Origin: Salinibacterium sp. ZJ70
GTDB lineage: Bacteria; Actinomycetota; Actinomycetes; Actinomycetales; Microbacteriaceae
Reading direction: 5' to 3'
DNA length: 64,000 nucleotides
Assembly: GCF_011751865.2 (NCBI RefSeq)
Contig: NZ_CP061770.1
Coordinates: 1,302,001 to 1,366,000, forward strand
Shown here: piece by piece, positions 25,558-34,177 of the stretch
Numbering within the stretch: the stretch's first letter is position 1
Layout of the letters: the number at the start of each line of letters is the position of its first letter
Translations under genes and position numbers: made by a program
Notes under the pieces: model-generated
What the model was told of the DNA's origin: nothing
Seen by the model: only the letters and a program-made list of their open reading frames with translations
The model's database searches: none

Positions 25558-25896
25558 GTGACCGAACTCTCCGCCGAATGGCTCACCCTTCCCGACGTCG
25601 CCGCTCAGCTCGGCGAGAGCACGAGTCGTGTGCGCCGGCTCATCGAAGACCGCCACCTGCTGGCGCTCCGCGTCGACGGCGTCCTCAAGGTGCCGGCGAG
25701 CTTCCTCCAGGACGGAGAGCCGCTCGTCGGGCTGCAGGGCACGCTCGTGCTGCTCGCCGACAATCGCTTCAGCGACGAGGAGGCGATGCGCTGGCTCCTC
25801 GAGACCGAGGACACGCTGGGCACCGCGCCCGTCGAGGCGCTCCGCAGCGGACGCAAAGCAGAAGTGCGCCGCGTCGCACAGGCCCTCGCGTTCTGA
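25558..25896 (+). CDS. Rv2175c-family DNA-binding protein
   Basis: 112 residues from GTG 25558. The helix-turn-helix WLTLPDVAAQLGESTSRVRR lies near residues 8-27, followed by ALRVDGVLKVPASFLQDGEP and a C-terminal helical part. This is the Rv2175c family, known in mycobacteria as a DNA-binding substrate of the kinase PknL encoded next door. Phosphorylation there abolishes DNA binding. Here the kinase is present but separated by the LysM gene. A Thr near the N-terminus (T2, T10) could be the target; this is inference. Confidence 0.85.
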   Translation: MTELSAEWLTLPDVAAQLGESTSRVRRLIEDRHLLALRVDGVLKVPASFLQDGEPLVGLQGTLVLLADNRFSDEEAMRWLLETEDTLGTAPVEALRSGRKAEVRRVAQALAF

Positions 25897-25932
25897 GGCG
25901 CGCCCCTCGGGCTGCGGCGTCGGCGCTGCGTC

Positions 25933-27063
25933 TCAGGCGTCGCGGCGCGTGACGCGATCGGCGAGCTCCGCCAGAGCGGTCTTCGCCGACGCCGCCACGG
26001 GAGCCGCATCGAGAGCTTCTCGGGCGACACGCGCATTGTGGGAGATGATCCGCTCCACCTGATCCGCGGCGCCGCTCTCGCGGATCGTGTTCTGCAGCAT
26101 CCGTACCTGCGCGTCGTCGAGCGAGGCATCGCCGAGCAGCTCGTCGAGCAGGCGCACCGCGGTCGGGGGCATCTTCTGACGCGCGAGTCCGATGAGCACG
26201 GTGCGCTTGCCTTCTCGCAGGTCGTCACCCGAGGGCTTGCCGGTGACAGCAGGGTCGCCGAAGACGCCGAGCATGTCATCGCGGAGCTGGAAGGCCACGC
26301 CGAGCGGCAGGCCGAAGTCGCGCATCGCGGCCAGTTGCGCCAGCGAACCGCCCGCCATCGCCGCGCCGATCAGCAGGGGCGCCTCGATGCTGTACTTCGC
26401 CGACTTGTAGACGATGACCGTATGGGCGCGGGGGAGCGCCTCGCTGTCGGGGCGCGAGCGCCACGAGTCCTCCTCGAGCACGTCGAGGTACTGCCCCACC
26501 GTCACCTCGGTGCGCATGCGTGCGAACTCGGCGCGAGCCGCTGCCGCCGCCTCGCGGTCGGCGAGAGTCGCCACACCGTCCTGGAAGAGCTCGTCGCTCC
26601 AGCTCAGCAGCAGGTCGCCGAGGAGGATGGCGGCAGAGGCGCCGAAGCGCGTCGACGCGCCGTCCCAGCCCTGGTCGCGGTGCAGAGCGGCGAATGCGCG
26701 GTGCGCCGCAGGCCGACCCCGCCGGGTGTCCGAGTTGTCGATGATGTCGTCGTGCACGAGCGCCGCGGCGTGGAAGAGCTCGAGTGCGGAGGCCACCGAG
26801 ACGATCCCGGGCAGGTCGGCATCGAGATCGGGGGAGTCGAGATCCGGGAGCGGGCCTTCATTCGCGGAGATCGCCGCGACGGACCGCCAGCCCCAGTAGC
26901 AGAAGAGCGCGCGGAACCTCTTTCCACCCGCCAGCAGGCCGCGAGCCTCGTCGACGAGCGGTGCCAGATCGGGCGAGATCTCGGCGAGCGCAGTCGCGTG
27001 GGCATCGAGCGCATCGTCGATCCGACGAGCGACCTGATCGACTAACCGCGTACTCCCAGCCAC
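25933..27063 (-). CDS. Polyprenyl (geranylgeranyl-type) diphosphate synthase
   Basis: 376 residues with both aspartate-rich motifs: first DDIIDNSDTRRG, second FQLRDDMLGVFGD. KRFRALFCYWGW near residues 53-64 is the usual GKR-type region. It elongates allylic diphosphates with IPP to make geranylgeranyl or longer chains for menaquinone, carotenoid or lipid carriers; chain length is not determined. The C-terminus is Ala/Val-rich. GTG 27063 is the start. It matches the prenyl synthase (IdsA2 area) near pknL in mycobacteria. It is convergent with the Rv2175c-like gene. Confidence 0.92.
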   Translation of the reverse strand: MAGSTRLVDQVARRIDDALDAHATALAEISPDLAPLVDEARGLLAGGKRFRALFCYWGWRSVAAISANEGPLPDLDSPDLDADLPGIVSVASALELFHAAALVHDDIIDNSDTRRGRPAAHRAFAALHRDQGWDGASTRFGASAAILLGDLLLSWSDELFQDGVATLADREAAAAARAEFARMRTEVTVGQYLDVLEEDSWRSRPDSEALPRAHTVIVYKSAKYSIEAPLLIGAAMAGGSLAQLAAMRDFGLPLGVAFQLRDDMLGVFGDPAVTGKPSGDDLREGKRTVLIGLARQKMPPTAVRLLDELLGDASLDDAQVRMLQNTIRESGAADQVERIISHNARVAREALDAAPVAASAKTALAELADRVTRRDA

Positions 27064-27091
27064 TTCTCTAGCCTACTCAGCCGCGCATGCC

Positions 27092-27097
27092 TAGAAT
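27092..27097 (+). promoter_or_regulatory. -10-like hexamer TAGAAT before DUF3040 gene
   Basis: TAGAAT lies about 48 bases before ATG 27145. The leader contains AAGGAG at the proper distance, so this gene is SD-led, unlike several neighbours. Confidence 0.4.
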
Positions 27098-27144
27098 CGA
27101 CACATCGAGGGGGCCCACCTCGGTGATGGTTTAAGGAGCACGAC

Positions 27145-27441
27145 ATGCCACTTTCGGAACAGGAGCAGCGCCTCCTCGATGAGATGGAGCGCAGTCTCTA
27201 CCACAACGACGCCGACGACGTCACGACGGTGGGGGTGACTCCCGGTCGCGCCAATGCGACGGCGCTCATCATCGCCGCGCTGGGCCTGCTCATCGGCATC
27301 GCCCTCCTCGTTCTCGGCGTGGTCGTTCGCCAGCCCCTCGTCGGGGTGCTCGGCTTCGGCCTGATGTTCGGGGGAGCCGTGTTCGCACTCGCTCCTCCTC
27401 TGCGCTTCCAGGTGCCTGCGCGTCCGCGCGTGCACCGCTGA
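27145..27441 (+). CDS. DUF3040 membrane protein
   Basis: 98 residues. MPLSEQEQRLLDEMERSLYHND is the defining start of DUF3040 (motif text: PLSEQEQRLLDEMER). Two membrane helices follow (ATALIIAALGLLIGIALLVL and VGVLGFGLMFGGAVFALAPP). The family lies next to mraZ/dcw in many actinobacteria and is uncharacterised. Two tandem hairpins lie downstream, so it is likely monocistronic. Confidence 0.92.
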   Translation: MPLSEQEQRLLDEMERSLYHNDADDVTTVGVTPGRANATALIIAALGLLIGIALLVLGVVVRQPLVGVLGFGLMFGGAVFALAPPLRFQVPARPRVHR

Positions 27442-27505
27442 TCTCGCGGGCGGATTCGCTCCGCCTGCGAGATGACGAAAGCCGGCCTTCGGGCCGGCTT
27501 TCGTC
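27441..27505 (+). terminator. Tandem hairpin terminator after DUF3040 gene
   Basis: The first hairpin (27441-27472) has a 14-bp stem with one mismatch around TTCGC. The second (27474-27505) is a perfect 14-bp stem GACGAAAGCCGGCC with a TTCG loop. The double structure isolates the gene from the dcw cluster. Confidence 0.85.
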
Positions 27506-27586
27506 GTCTCTGGAGGGTTCTGCTGCCCTGATGCGGTGCTTTCCCTCCCTGCGGGGGTGAATTCGGGCTCAATTCGCGTAAATCTC

Positions 27587-27602
27587 CTCCACTTCCCTCC
27601 AC
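27587..27602 (-). promoter_or_regulatory. MraZ-type box pair on the minus strand
   Basis: CTCCAC at 27587-27592 and 27597-27602 read as GTGGAG on the minus strand, spaced 10 bp. The same pair occurs on the plus strand at 27684 and 27694. Confidence 0.55.
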
Positions 27603-27607
27603 CCCCT

Positions 27608-27634
27608 AGAGGCCTGATATTTCAGGCCTCTTTT
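27608..27634 (+). terminator. Intrinsic terminator inside the dcw leader region
   Basis: A perfect 10-bp stem AGAGGCCTGA/TCAGGCCTCT, a TATT loop and TTTT. It lies upstream of the mraZ promoter between two sets of MraZ-like boxes. Confidence 0.8.
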
Positions 27635-27666
27635 GTCGTCTACGGACGGAAATATGGGGGATTCGC

Positions 27667-27699
27667 TTGTTTGGTGGTGCGAAGTGGAGTAAAGTGGAG
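27667..27699 (+). promoter_or_regulatory. mraZ promoter with overlapping MraZ boxes
   Basis: TTGTTT (27667-27672), 17 bases, then TAAAGT (27690-27695) form a plausible promoter. Two AAGTGGAG copies at 27682 and 27692, 10 bp apart, overlap its -10. MraZ is known in other bacteria to bind repeated boxes at its own promoter and repress. Confidence 0.65.
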
Positions 27700-27735
27700 G
27701 ACACCTGGGCCTGGCCGGAGCGAAGGGGGTCGAAC

Positions 27736-28167
27736 ATGCTTCTCGGTACGTTCGCGCCCAAGCTCGACGACAAAGGTCGGATCATCCTTCCCGCGAAGTT
27801 CATGGACGACTTCGAAGAAGGCGTGGTCATGACCCGCGGTCAGGAGCGCTGCATCTACGTGTTCAGCGACAGGGAGTTCGCGGAACTGCACGAGCGCGCC
27901 CGGCAAGCGCCCGTCACCGGCAAGAAGGGTCGCGACTTCCTTCGACTGCTCCTGAGCGGCGCGGCCCAGGAAGTCCCTGACAAGCAGCACCGGGTCACCA
28001 TCCCGCCGCTGCTGCGCGAGTACGCCGGCCTCGGCCGCGAACTCACGGTCATCGGAACGGGCAACCGCGCCGAGATCTGGGACACCGCCGCCTGGAACGC
28101 CTACTACGAAGCCACCGAAGCCGACTTCGCCGACACCGATGAGGAGGTGATCGCGGGCCTCTTCTGA
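27736..28167 (+). CDS. mraZ: Transcriptional regulator MraZ
   Basis: 143 residues made of two AbrB-like SpoVT halves: [20 protein letters not shown] and [20 protein letters not shown], each with the D-x-K/Q-x-R-x-x-x-P DNA-binding signature. MraZ forms ring oligomers that bind repeated boxes upstream of itself and represses the dcw operon in E. coli. Boxes of this kind are seen upstream. ATG 27736 gives the exact family start MLLGTF. It is the first gene of the division and wall cluster. Confidence 0.96.
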   Translation: MLLGTFAPKLDDKGRIILPAKFMDDFEEGVVMTRGQERCIYVFSDREFAELHERARQAPVTGKKGRDFLRLLLSGAAQEVPDKQHRVTIPPLLREYAGLGRELTVIGTGNRAEIWDTAAWNAYYEATEADFADTDEEVIAGLF

Positions 28168-28196
28168 TCTCGCGGATGCGACCCTCAGCCGCACTC

Positions 28197-28222
28197 CCGG
28201 ACATCACTTCCCCGATGTCCGG
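28197..28222 (+). other. Hairpin in mraZ-rsmH gap
   Basis: CCGGACATC and GATGTCCGG form a 9-bp stem with an eight-base loop, without a T tract, in the 102-base gap. It may be an RNA processing or pause element; it does not look like a full terminator. Confidence 0.45.
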
Positions 28223-28269
28223 AAGCGGCGGATGGGGATCGGATCCGCGGGGATCACGCCCACGAAGCC

Positions 28270-29220
28270 ATGAACGATCGACTCCACATCCCCGTCATGC
28301 TCGAGCGCTGCATCGAGCTGCTCGCCCCCGCCATCCAGGAGCCGGGTGCCGTCGTCGTCGACGCGACCCTCGGTCTCGGCGGACACTCCGAGGCGCTCCT
28401 CGAGCGCTTCGAGAACATCCAGCTCGTGGGCCTCGACCGCGACCGTCACGCGCTCGCACTCGCGTCTGAGCGTCTCGCCCGCTTCGGTGACCGCTTCCAC
28501 CCGGTGCACACCGTGTACGACGAGCTGCCTGCCGCGCTCGACTCCCTCGGATTCGACGGCGCCGACGGCATCCTCTTCGACCTCGGCGTCTCCTCGATGC
28601 AGCTCGACCAGGCCGAGCGCGGGTTCTCGTACTCGCAGGACGCTCCGCTCGACATGCGCATGGATGACACGGCGCCGCTCACGGCCGCGCAGATCATCGC
28701 CGAGTACGACGAGGGGGCGCTGCGCCGGATCTTCTGGGAGTACGGCGACGAGAAGCTCGCGCCGCGCTACGCGAAGCGCATCGTCGAGGCCCGCCAGCAG
28801 GCGCCCATCGAGACCTCCGCGCAGCTCGTCGCGATCATCGACGCCGCCACTCCGGCAGCGGCTCGCCGAGCTGGGCACCAGTCGAAGCGCGTCTTCCAGG
28901 CTCTCCGCATCGAGGTGAACCAGGAGCTCTCGGTGCTCGAGCGGGCCATTCCCGCCGCCGTCGACGCCCTGCACCTCGGCGGGCGCATCGTCGTCATGTC
29001 CTACCAGTCGCTCGAGGACCGCATCGTCAAGCGGGCCCTTCAGGCGCGCTCCACGTCGACCGCTCCGCGCGGCCTGCCCGTGGAACTGCCCGAGCACGCT
29101 CCCGAACTCAAGCTCCTCGTGCGCGGCGCCGAACTCGCCGACGACGACGAGCGGGCACGGAACCCCCGATCCACCCCCGTGCGCCTGCGCGCTGCCCAGA
29201 GAGTCAAGGAGAGCGCATGA
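28270..29220 (+). CDS. rsmH: 16S rRNA (cytosine-1402-N4)-methyltransferase
   Basis: 316 residues, SAM-dependent MraW/RsmH. Motifs: [15 protein letters not shown] start, [18 protein letters not shown] (SAM binding), [32 protein letters not shown], and a late [13 protein letters not shown], all diagnostic. It methylates C1402 in the decoding centre. It overlaps the ftsL-like gene by four bases (ATGA), so translation is coupled. Confidence 0.97.
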   Translation: MNDRLHIPVMLERCIELLAPAIQEPGAVVVDATLGLGGHSEALLERFENIQLVGLDRDRHALALASERLARFGDRFHPVHTVYDELPAALDSLGFDGADGILFDLGVSSMQLDQAERGFSYSQDAPLDMRMDDTAPLTAAQIIAEYDEGALRRIFWEYGDEKLAPRYAKRIVEARQQAPIETSAQLVAIIDAATPAAARRAGHQSKRVFQALRIEVNQELSVLERAIPAAVDALHLGGRIVVMSYQSLEDRIVKRALQARSTSTAPRGLPVELPEHAPELKLLVRGAELADDDERARNPRSTPVRLRAAQRVKESA

Positions 29221-29831
29221 CCGCCGCAGCCGAGGCTCTGCTCCTCCCGGCTCCCGCGCCAGAGGAGACGCCCCGTCGTCACCTCGACATCGCCCCGACG
29301 CGCGCCCAGAAGCGCGCGCGTCCGCGCATCTACGGGGCGATCGTGGCGATCGCCGGTATCGGCGTCATCCTGATCGGGCAGCTGCTCATGAGCATCGTGC
29401 TCGCCGATGGCGCCTACCAGATCGCCGCCCTCCAGACCGAGAAGCGCGACCTGGTGCGCGAACAGCACGCCGCGACCGAGACGCTGCAGCAGCTCAGCTC
29501 GACGCAGAGCCTCATGCAGAACGCGACGGGCCTCGGAATGATCGTGAGCGGAACGCCCCTGTTTCTCGACATCGAATCCGGTCAGGCTCTCGGCCACGCG
29601 GGCCCCGCGAAGGGCCAGATCGTCGGTGCAGGAGGCAACCTCATCGGCAACGCGCTCATCGCCGACGGATCCACGATGCTCGACCACCAGGCCGCAGCAG
29701 ACGCCGTGGCAGACGCGCCGACCATCAGCACGAGCCCTGTCTCCGGCGTCGAGGGCGTGAACGCTCCCGGCTCGGGTGTCGCTCCCGGACAGACCGTTCC
29801 GGGCACGATACCGTCGCCGGTGACCCGCTGA
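29217..29831 (+). CDS. ftsL: FtsL-like division protein
   Basis: 204 residues at the usual ftsL place between rsmH and ftsI. After a basic N-terminus ([13 protein letters not shown]), one transmembrane helix ([19 protein letters not shown]) is followed by a coiled-coil stretch ([20 protein letters not shown]) and a Pro/Gly/Ser-rich tail. This is the bitopic architecture of FtsL/DivIC that helps recruit FtsW-FtsI. Sequence identity in FtsL is low, so the assignment relies on topology and position; the 80-residue low-complexity tail is longer than in E. coli FtsL. Confidence 0.78.
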   Translation: MTAAAEALLLPAPAPEETPRRHLDIAPTRAQKRARPRIYGAIVAIAGIGVILIGQLLMSIVLADGAYQIAALQTEKRDLVREQHAATETLQQLSSTQSLMQNATGLGMIVSGTPLFLDIESGQALGHAGPAKGQIVGAGGNLIGNALIADGSTMLDHQAAADAVADAPTISTSPVSGVEGVNAPGSGVAPGQTVPGTIPSPVTR

Positions 29832-29845
29832 CGGCAGGAGAGTTC

Positions 29846-31612
29846 GTGAACGACCCGCGAGGATCCCGTCGGCGGCTGTCGCTTGCGGTCATCGCGGTGT
29901 TCGCGGTGCTCATCGCCTTCTCGGTGCGGCTCGTCGACATCCAGGTCGTGCGCGCCGAGAAGCTCGGCACCATCGCCGTCGACAATTACCGCACGGTGAC
30001 GACGTGGGGAACCCGCGGCAGCATCGTCGACGCGAACGGCACCGTGCTGGCGACGAGCGTCGATCGCTTCAACATCACGGCAGCTCCCAACCTCGTCGAC
30101 CTCAAGGGATTCGACCGGCGGATCGAGGTCGACGGCAAGCGCGAACGCGTCCAGGTCACGTTCGAGCAGGCGGTCGCCGAGGTCTCCGAGCTCACGGGTG
30201 TGGATCCGAACCAGCTCCGCACTGCGCTCACGAAGGACCCGGAGTCGAAGTTCACCTATCTGGCGAAGGGCGTCAAGCTCGACGTCTTCCAGGCAGTGAA
30301 GGCGCTCAAGATCCCCTGGATCTACAGCGAGCCGCAGCCGGCGCGCAGCTATCCCAACGGTGCGATCGCCGGAAACCTCGTCGGGCTCATGGGCACGGAT
30401 GGTCCGCTGTCGGGCACCGAGCGCAAGTGGAACGAATGTCTCGCCGAGACCAACGGCACTACGGAATACGCCATCAGCCAGGACGGTGTGCGGATGCCGG
30501 GGTCGGAGGTCGTGGAGACGCCCGCCGTCGACGGAGGCACGATCCACCTCACGATCGATGCCGATCTGCAGTGGTTCGCCCAGCAGGCGATCGCCGAGCA
30601 GGGAAGCGCGATCGGGGCGCGGTGGGCGACTGCCGTCGTCGTGGAGGTCAAGACGGGGCGCATCGTCGCGGCCGCCGACTGGCCGACGGTCGACCCCAAC
30701 GACGTCAACTCCGCAAAGGCCGAGGACGCGGGGTCCCGCATCTTCACCGCCCCGTACGAGCCGGGGTCGGTCATCAAGACCGCGACAGTCGCCGGCATGC
30801 TCGACGCGGGCGTCTTCGCGCCGACGACGCCGTTCACCGTGCCGTCGTCCTACACGGTGAACGGGGAGCGCATCTACGACTCCTGGGGTCACGGCACGGT
30901 CCAGTACACGGCAGCGGGGATCCTGGTGAACTCCTCGAACATCGGCATCGGACTGATGTCCGAGATGCAGCCGCTCGCCGACCGCATCGACTACCTCCGC
31001 GGCTTCGGCTTCGGGTCGTACACCGGTGCTGACTTCCTCGGCGAAGAGGATGGCACCGTGCGCAGCGCCGATCGCACAGACCCGGTGACGGCTGTCACGC
31101 AGCAGTTCGGGCAGGGAATGACCGCCACGAGCGCCCAGGTGGCGAGCATGTATCAGACCGTGGCGAACGGGGGAGTCCGGATCCCGCTGACCCTCGTCGC
31201 GGGTTGCGAGCTCCCCGATGGCACGTTCGTGAAGGCCCCCCAGGAGGAGCCCGTCCGGGTGATCTCCGAGCGAGCGGCGACCGAGACCGTCAACATCCTC
31301 GAGAACGTGGTCACGAACTACCACCTGGGGCCGACTCTCGCGATCCCCGGGTACCGGATCGCGGCGAAGTCCGGCACGGCCGAGGTCGCCGCGGGAGGCC
31401 GCTACACCTCGGACCGCATCGTGTCGGTCTCCGGGATGTTCCCTGCCGATGATCCTGAGTATGCGCTCACCGTGACCTACGCGTACCCCACTACGATAAA
31501 GACGTCGAGGGCCGCAGCGCCCACCTTCAAGGCGATCGCCGAGCACGTCATCAAGACGTTCCGCATCCCACCCTCGACCGAACCGGCTCCCACGATCCCA
31601 CTGACCTGGTGA
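29846..31612 (+). CDS. ftsI: Peptidoglycan D,D-transpeptidase FtsI (PBP3)
   Basis: 588 residues. One N-terminal membrane anchor (LSLAVIAVFAVLIAFSVRLV), a pedestal domain (NYRTVTTWGTRGSIVDANG) and a transpeptidase domain with SxxK (S308-V-I-K311 in PGSVIKTATV), SSN (NSSNIGIG) and KSGT (AAKSGTAEV). It cross-links septal peptidoglycan together with FtsW and is a beta-lactam target. The gene starts 14 bases after the ftsL-like stop. The GTG/ATG choice is clear: GTG 29846 gives VNDPRGSRRRLSLAV. Confidence 0.96.
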   Translation: MNDPRGSRRRLSLAVIAVFAVLIAFSVRLVDIQVVRAEKLGTIAVDNYRTVTTWGTRGSIVDANGTVLATSVDRFNITAAPNLVDLKGFDRRIEVDGKRERVQVTFEQAVAEVSELTGVDPNQLRTALTKDPESKFTYLAKGVKLDVFQAVKALKIPWIYSEPQPARSYPNGAIAGNLVGLMGTDGPLSGTERKWNECLAETNGTTEYAISQDGVRMPGSEVVETPAVDGGTIHLTIDADLQWFAQQAIAEQGSAIGARWATAVVVEVKTGRIVAAADWPTVDPNDVNSAKAEDAGSRIFTAPYEPGSVIKTATVAGMLDAGVFAPTTPFTVPSSYTVNGERIYDSWGHGTVQYTAAGILVNSSNIGIGLMSEMQPLADRIDYLRGFGFGSYTGADFLGEEDGTVRSADRTDPVTAVTQQFGQGMTATSAQVASMYQTVANGGVRIPLTLVAGCELPDGTFVKAPQEEPVRVISERAATETVNILENVVTNYHLGPTLAIPGYRIAAKSGTAEVAAGGRYTSDRIVSVSGMFPADDPEYALTVTYAYPTTIKTSRAAAPTFKAIAEHVIKTFRIPPSTEPAPTIPLTW

Positions 31613-31649
31613 CGCCTGCCCCTGATCCGAATCACGAGGTGAGACACGC

Positions 31650-33065
31650 ATGATCCCGTTGGGACTGGACGAGCTCGCCGGACTCCTTGATGGGCGGCTC
31701 GTTCTGCCCGAAGGTGTGCCGGGAAGCGCGATCGTCGAGGGGAGCGTCGAGACGGATTCCCGCCTCGTGTCTCCGGGATCGATCTTCTTCGCGCTGCCGG
31801 GCGAGGTGACCGACGGGCACCTCTTCGCCCCCGCGGCGGTCGAGGCGGGCGCAGCGCTCGTCGTGTGCCGGGAGGACCTCGGTCTTCCCGTGCCGCAGCT
31901 CATCGTCGACGACGCGCTCGAGGCGCTCGGCGATCTCGCGCGCGAGGTCGTGGCGCGGGTGCGCGCGGCTGGCGACCTGCGCGTGGTCGGCATCACCGGG
32001 TCGAACGGCAAGACGACCACCAAGAACATGCTCGGAGCGATCCTCGCCGCCGAAGGCCCCACGATCGCGCCGCGTGACTCGTTCAACAACCAGGTCGGCG
32101 CCCCGATCTCGATGCTGCGCATCGACGAGGGCACCCGCTACCTCATCGTCGAGATGGGCGCGAGCGGTGCGGGCAAGATCGCGCGACTCGTGTCGATCGC
32201 CCAGCCCGACATCGGCGTCGTGCTCAAGGTGGGACTCGCTCACGCGGGCGGATTCGGCGGCATCGACGCGACCGAGCAGGCGAAGGCGGAGATGGTCGTC
32301 GACCTGCCGACATCCGCCGTCGCCGTGCTGAACCGCGACGACGACCGCGTCTGGCGGATGCGCGAGCGCACCGCAGCGCGCGTCACCTCGTTCGGTCTCG
32401 ACAGCGACGCGGATCTGCGCGCGGAGGACGTCGAGCTGACGATCTCCGGCACGCGCTTCACGCTCGTGGCGGGCGATGTGCGCCGCCCCGTGCTGCTGCG
32501 CATCCTCGGCGAGCACCACGTCATGAACGCCCTCGCCGCGCTCTCCGTCGCGCGCGAGCTCGGCGTCGACCTCGACCGCGCGATCACGGCCCTCGAGGCG
32601 CTTCCGCGTGCCGAGCGCTGGCGCATGGAGATTCTGGAGCGCCCCGACGGCGTCACCATCATCAACGACGCGTACAACGCGAGTCCCGACTCTGTGGCGG
32701 CCGCGCTCAAGACGCTCGTGCATCTTGCGCGTCAGGAAGGGCGGCGCAGCGTCGCCGTCCTCGGCGAGATGGCGGAGCTCGGCGAGTACGCGCTCGAAGA
32801 GCACGACCGCATCGGCCGACTCGCCGTGCGACTCGACATCCGCCAGCTCATCGTCGTGGGGGAGGGCGCGCGTCACATCCATGCGGCCGCCGGTCTCGAG
32901 GGGTCGTGGGATGGCGAATCGGTCCTCGTTCCCGATGCGGATACGGCCTACGATGTGCTCCGTGACGTTCTTCGAAGCGGCGACATCGTGATGGTGAAGT
33001 CGTCCAACTCGGCAGGCCTTCGCCATCTCGGTGATCGCCTCGCAGAGAGCGAGGACGCCTCGTGA
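31650..33065 (+). CDS. murF: UDP-N-acetylmuramoyl-tripeptide--D-alanyl-D-alanine ligase
   Basis: 471 residues with the Mur ligase ATP motif [26 protein letters not shown] after it, and [19 protein letters not shown] in the C-terminal domain. It adds D-Ala-D-Ala to the UDP-MurNAc tripeptide. ATG 31650 follows GAGGTGAGA. It overlaps mraY by four bases. Confidence 0.96.
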   Translation: MIPLGLDELAGLLDGRLVLPEGVPGSAIVEGSVETDSRLVSPGSIFFALPGEVTDGHLFAPAAVEAGAALVVCREDLGLPVPQLIVDDALEALGDLAREVVARVRAAGDLRVVGITGSNGKTTTKNMLGAILAAEGPTIAPRDSFNNQVGAPISMLRIDEGTRYLIVEMGASGAGKIARLVSIAQPDIGVVLKVGLAHAGGFGGIDATEQAKAEMVVDLPTSAVAVLNRDDDRVWRMRERTAARVTSFGLDSDADLRAEDVELTISGTRFTLVAGDVRRPVLLRILGEHHVMNALAALSVARELGVDLDRAITALEALPRAERWRMEILERPDGVTIINDAYNASPDSVAAALKTLVHLARQEGRRSVAVLGEMAELGEYALEEHDRIGRLAVRLDIRQLIVVGEGARHIHAAAGLEGSWDGESVLVPDADTAYDVLRDVLRSGDIVMVKSSNSAGLRHLGDRLAESEDAS

Positions 33066-34177
33066 TCACACTGCTCATCGCGGGAGCCTTCGCCCTCGTC
33101 TTCACCCTCCTCACGACGCCGCTCTGGATCCGTCTGTTCCGCCGGCTCGAGTGGGGACAGTTCATCCGCGACGACGGTCCGCAGTCGCATCACATCAAGC
33201 GCGGCACGCCCACGATGGGCGGCATCGTCTTCATCACGGGAGCGGTGCTCGGCTACTTCGTCGGGCACCTCGTCACGGAGACCCCGCTCACGGCCGTCGG
33301 CCTGCTCGTCATCGGCATGATGGTGGGCCTCGGCGTCGTCGGCTTCGTGGACGACTACATGAAGGTGCGCAACCAGCGCAGCCTCGGCCTCGGCGGATGG
33401 GCCAAGATCCTCGGTCAGGCGATCGTGGCGACGGTGTTCGCGCTTCTCGCGATCCTCTCCCCGGCCGACGAGAACGGACTCCGTCCGGCGTCGCTGAAGA
33501 TCTCCGCGATCCGCGACATCGACTGGCTGAACCTCGCGACCTTCGGTCCCGTGATCGGCATCGTGCTGTTCGTGCTCTGGGTCAACGTCATCACGGTGTC
33601 GGCATCCAACGCCGTCAATGTCACGGACGGTCTCGACGGACTGGCGTCCGGAGCGGCGATCTTCGCGACCTCGGCCTACATCTTCATCGCGTTCTGGCAG
33701 TTCAACCAGTCCTGCTTCAACCCGATGCTCGACCTCGACGTCGCATACAAGTGCTACACGGTCCGCGACCCCATGGAGCTCGCGATCATCGCCGCGTCGA
33801 TCGCGGGCAGCCTCGTCGGGTTCCTCTGGTGGAACACCTCGCCCGCGCAGCTCTTCATGGGCGACACGGGTTCGCTCGCCCTCGGTGGGGCCCTCGCCGC
33901 GCTCGCGATCCTCACCCGCACCGAGCTTCTGCTCGTGCTCATCGCCGGTCTCTTCATCATCACGACCGGTTCGGTGATCGTGCAGCGCACGTGGTTCAAG
34001 GTCACGAAGTGGAGATACGGGCAGGGCAGACGTGTCTTCCTCATGAGCCCGCTCCATCACCACTTCGAGCTCAAGGGCTGGGCGGAGATCACGGTCGTCG
34101 TGCGCTTCTGGATCATCGGCGCGCTGTTCGTGGCTGCCGGCGTCGGCGCCTTCTACCTGGAGTGGATCAGCCGGTGA
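33062..34177 (+). CDS. mraY: Phospho-N-acetylmuramoyl-pentapeptide-transferase
   Basis: 371 residues, about ten membrane helices. Signatures: [50 protein letters not shown] (catalytic Asp residues) and [13 protein letters not shown]. It moves phospho-MurNAc-pentapeptide to undecaprenyl phosphate to make lipid I. GTG 33062 overlaps murF and the stop overlaps murD. Confidence 0.97.
   Translation: MITLLIAGAFALVFTLLTTPLWIRLFRRLEWGQFIRDDGPQSHHIKRGTPTMGGIVFITGAVLGYFVGHLVTETPLTAVGLLVIGMMVGLGVVGFVDDYMKVRNQRSLGLGGWAKILGQAIVATVFALLAILSPADENGLRPASLKISAIRDIDWLNLATFGPVIGIVLFVLWVNVITVSASNAVNVTDGLDGLASGAAIFATSAYIFIAFWQFNQSCFNPMLDLDVAYKCYTVRDPMELAIIAASIAGSLVGFLWWNTSPAQLFMGDTGSLALGGALAALAILTRTELLLVLIAGLFIITTGSVIVQRTWFKVTKWRYGQGRRVFLMSPLHHHFELKGWAEITVVVRFWIIGALFVAAGVGAFYLEWISR

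Noticed and set aside
29582..32134. Long minus-strand open frame opposite ftsI/murF
   Set aside because: Antisense composition effect; the plus-strand genes have full catalytic motifs.
33031..34173. Upstream extension of murD
   Set aside because: Reads mraY in a wrong frame; the GTG at 34174 gives the normal MurD start.
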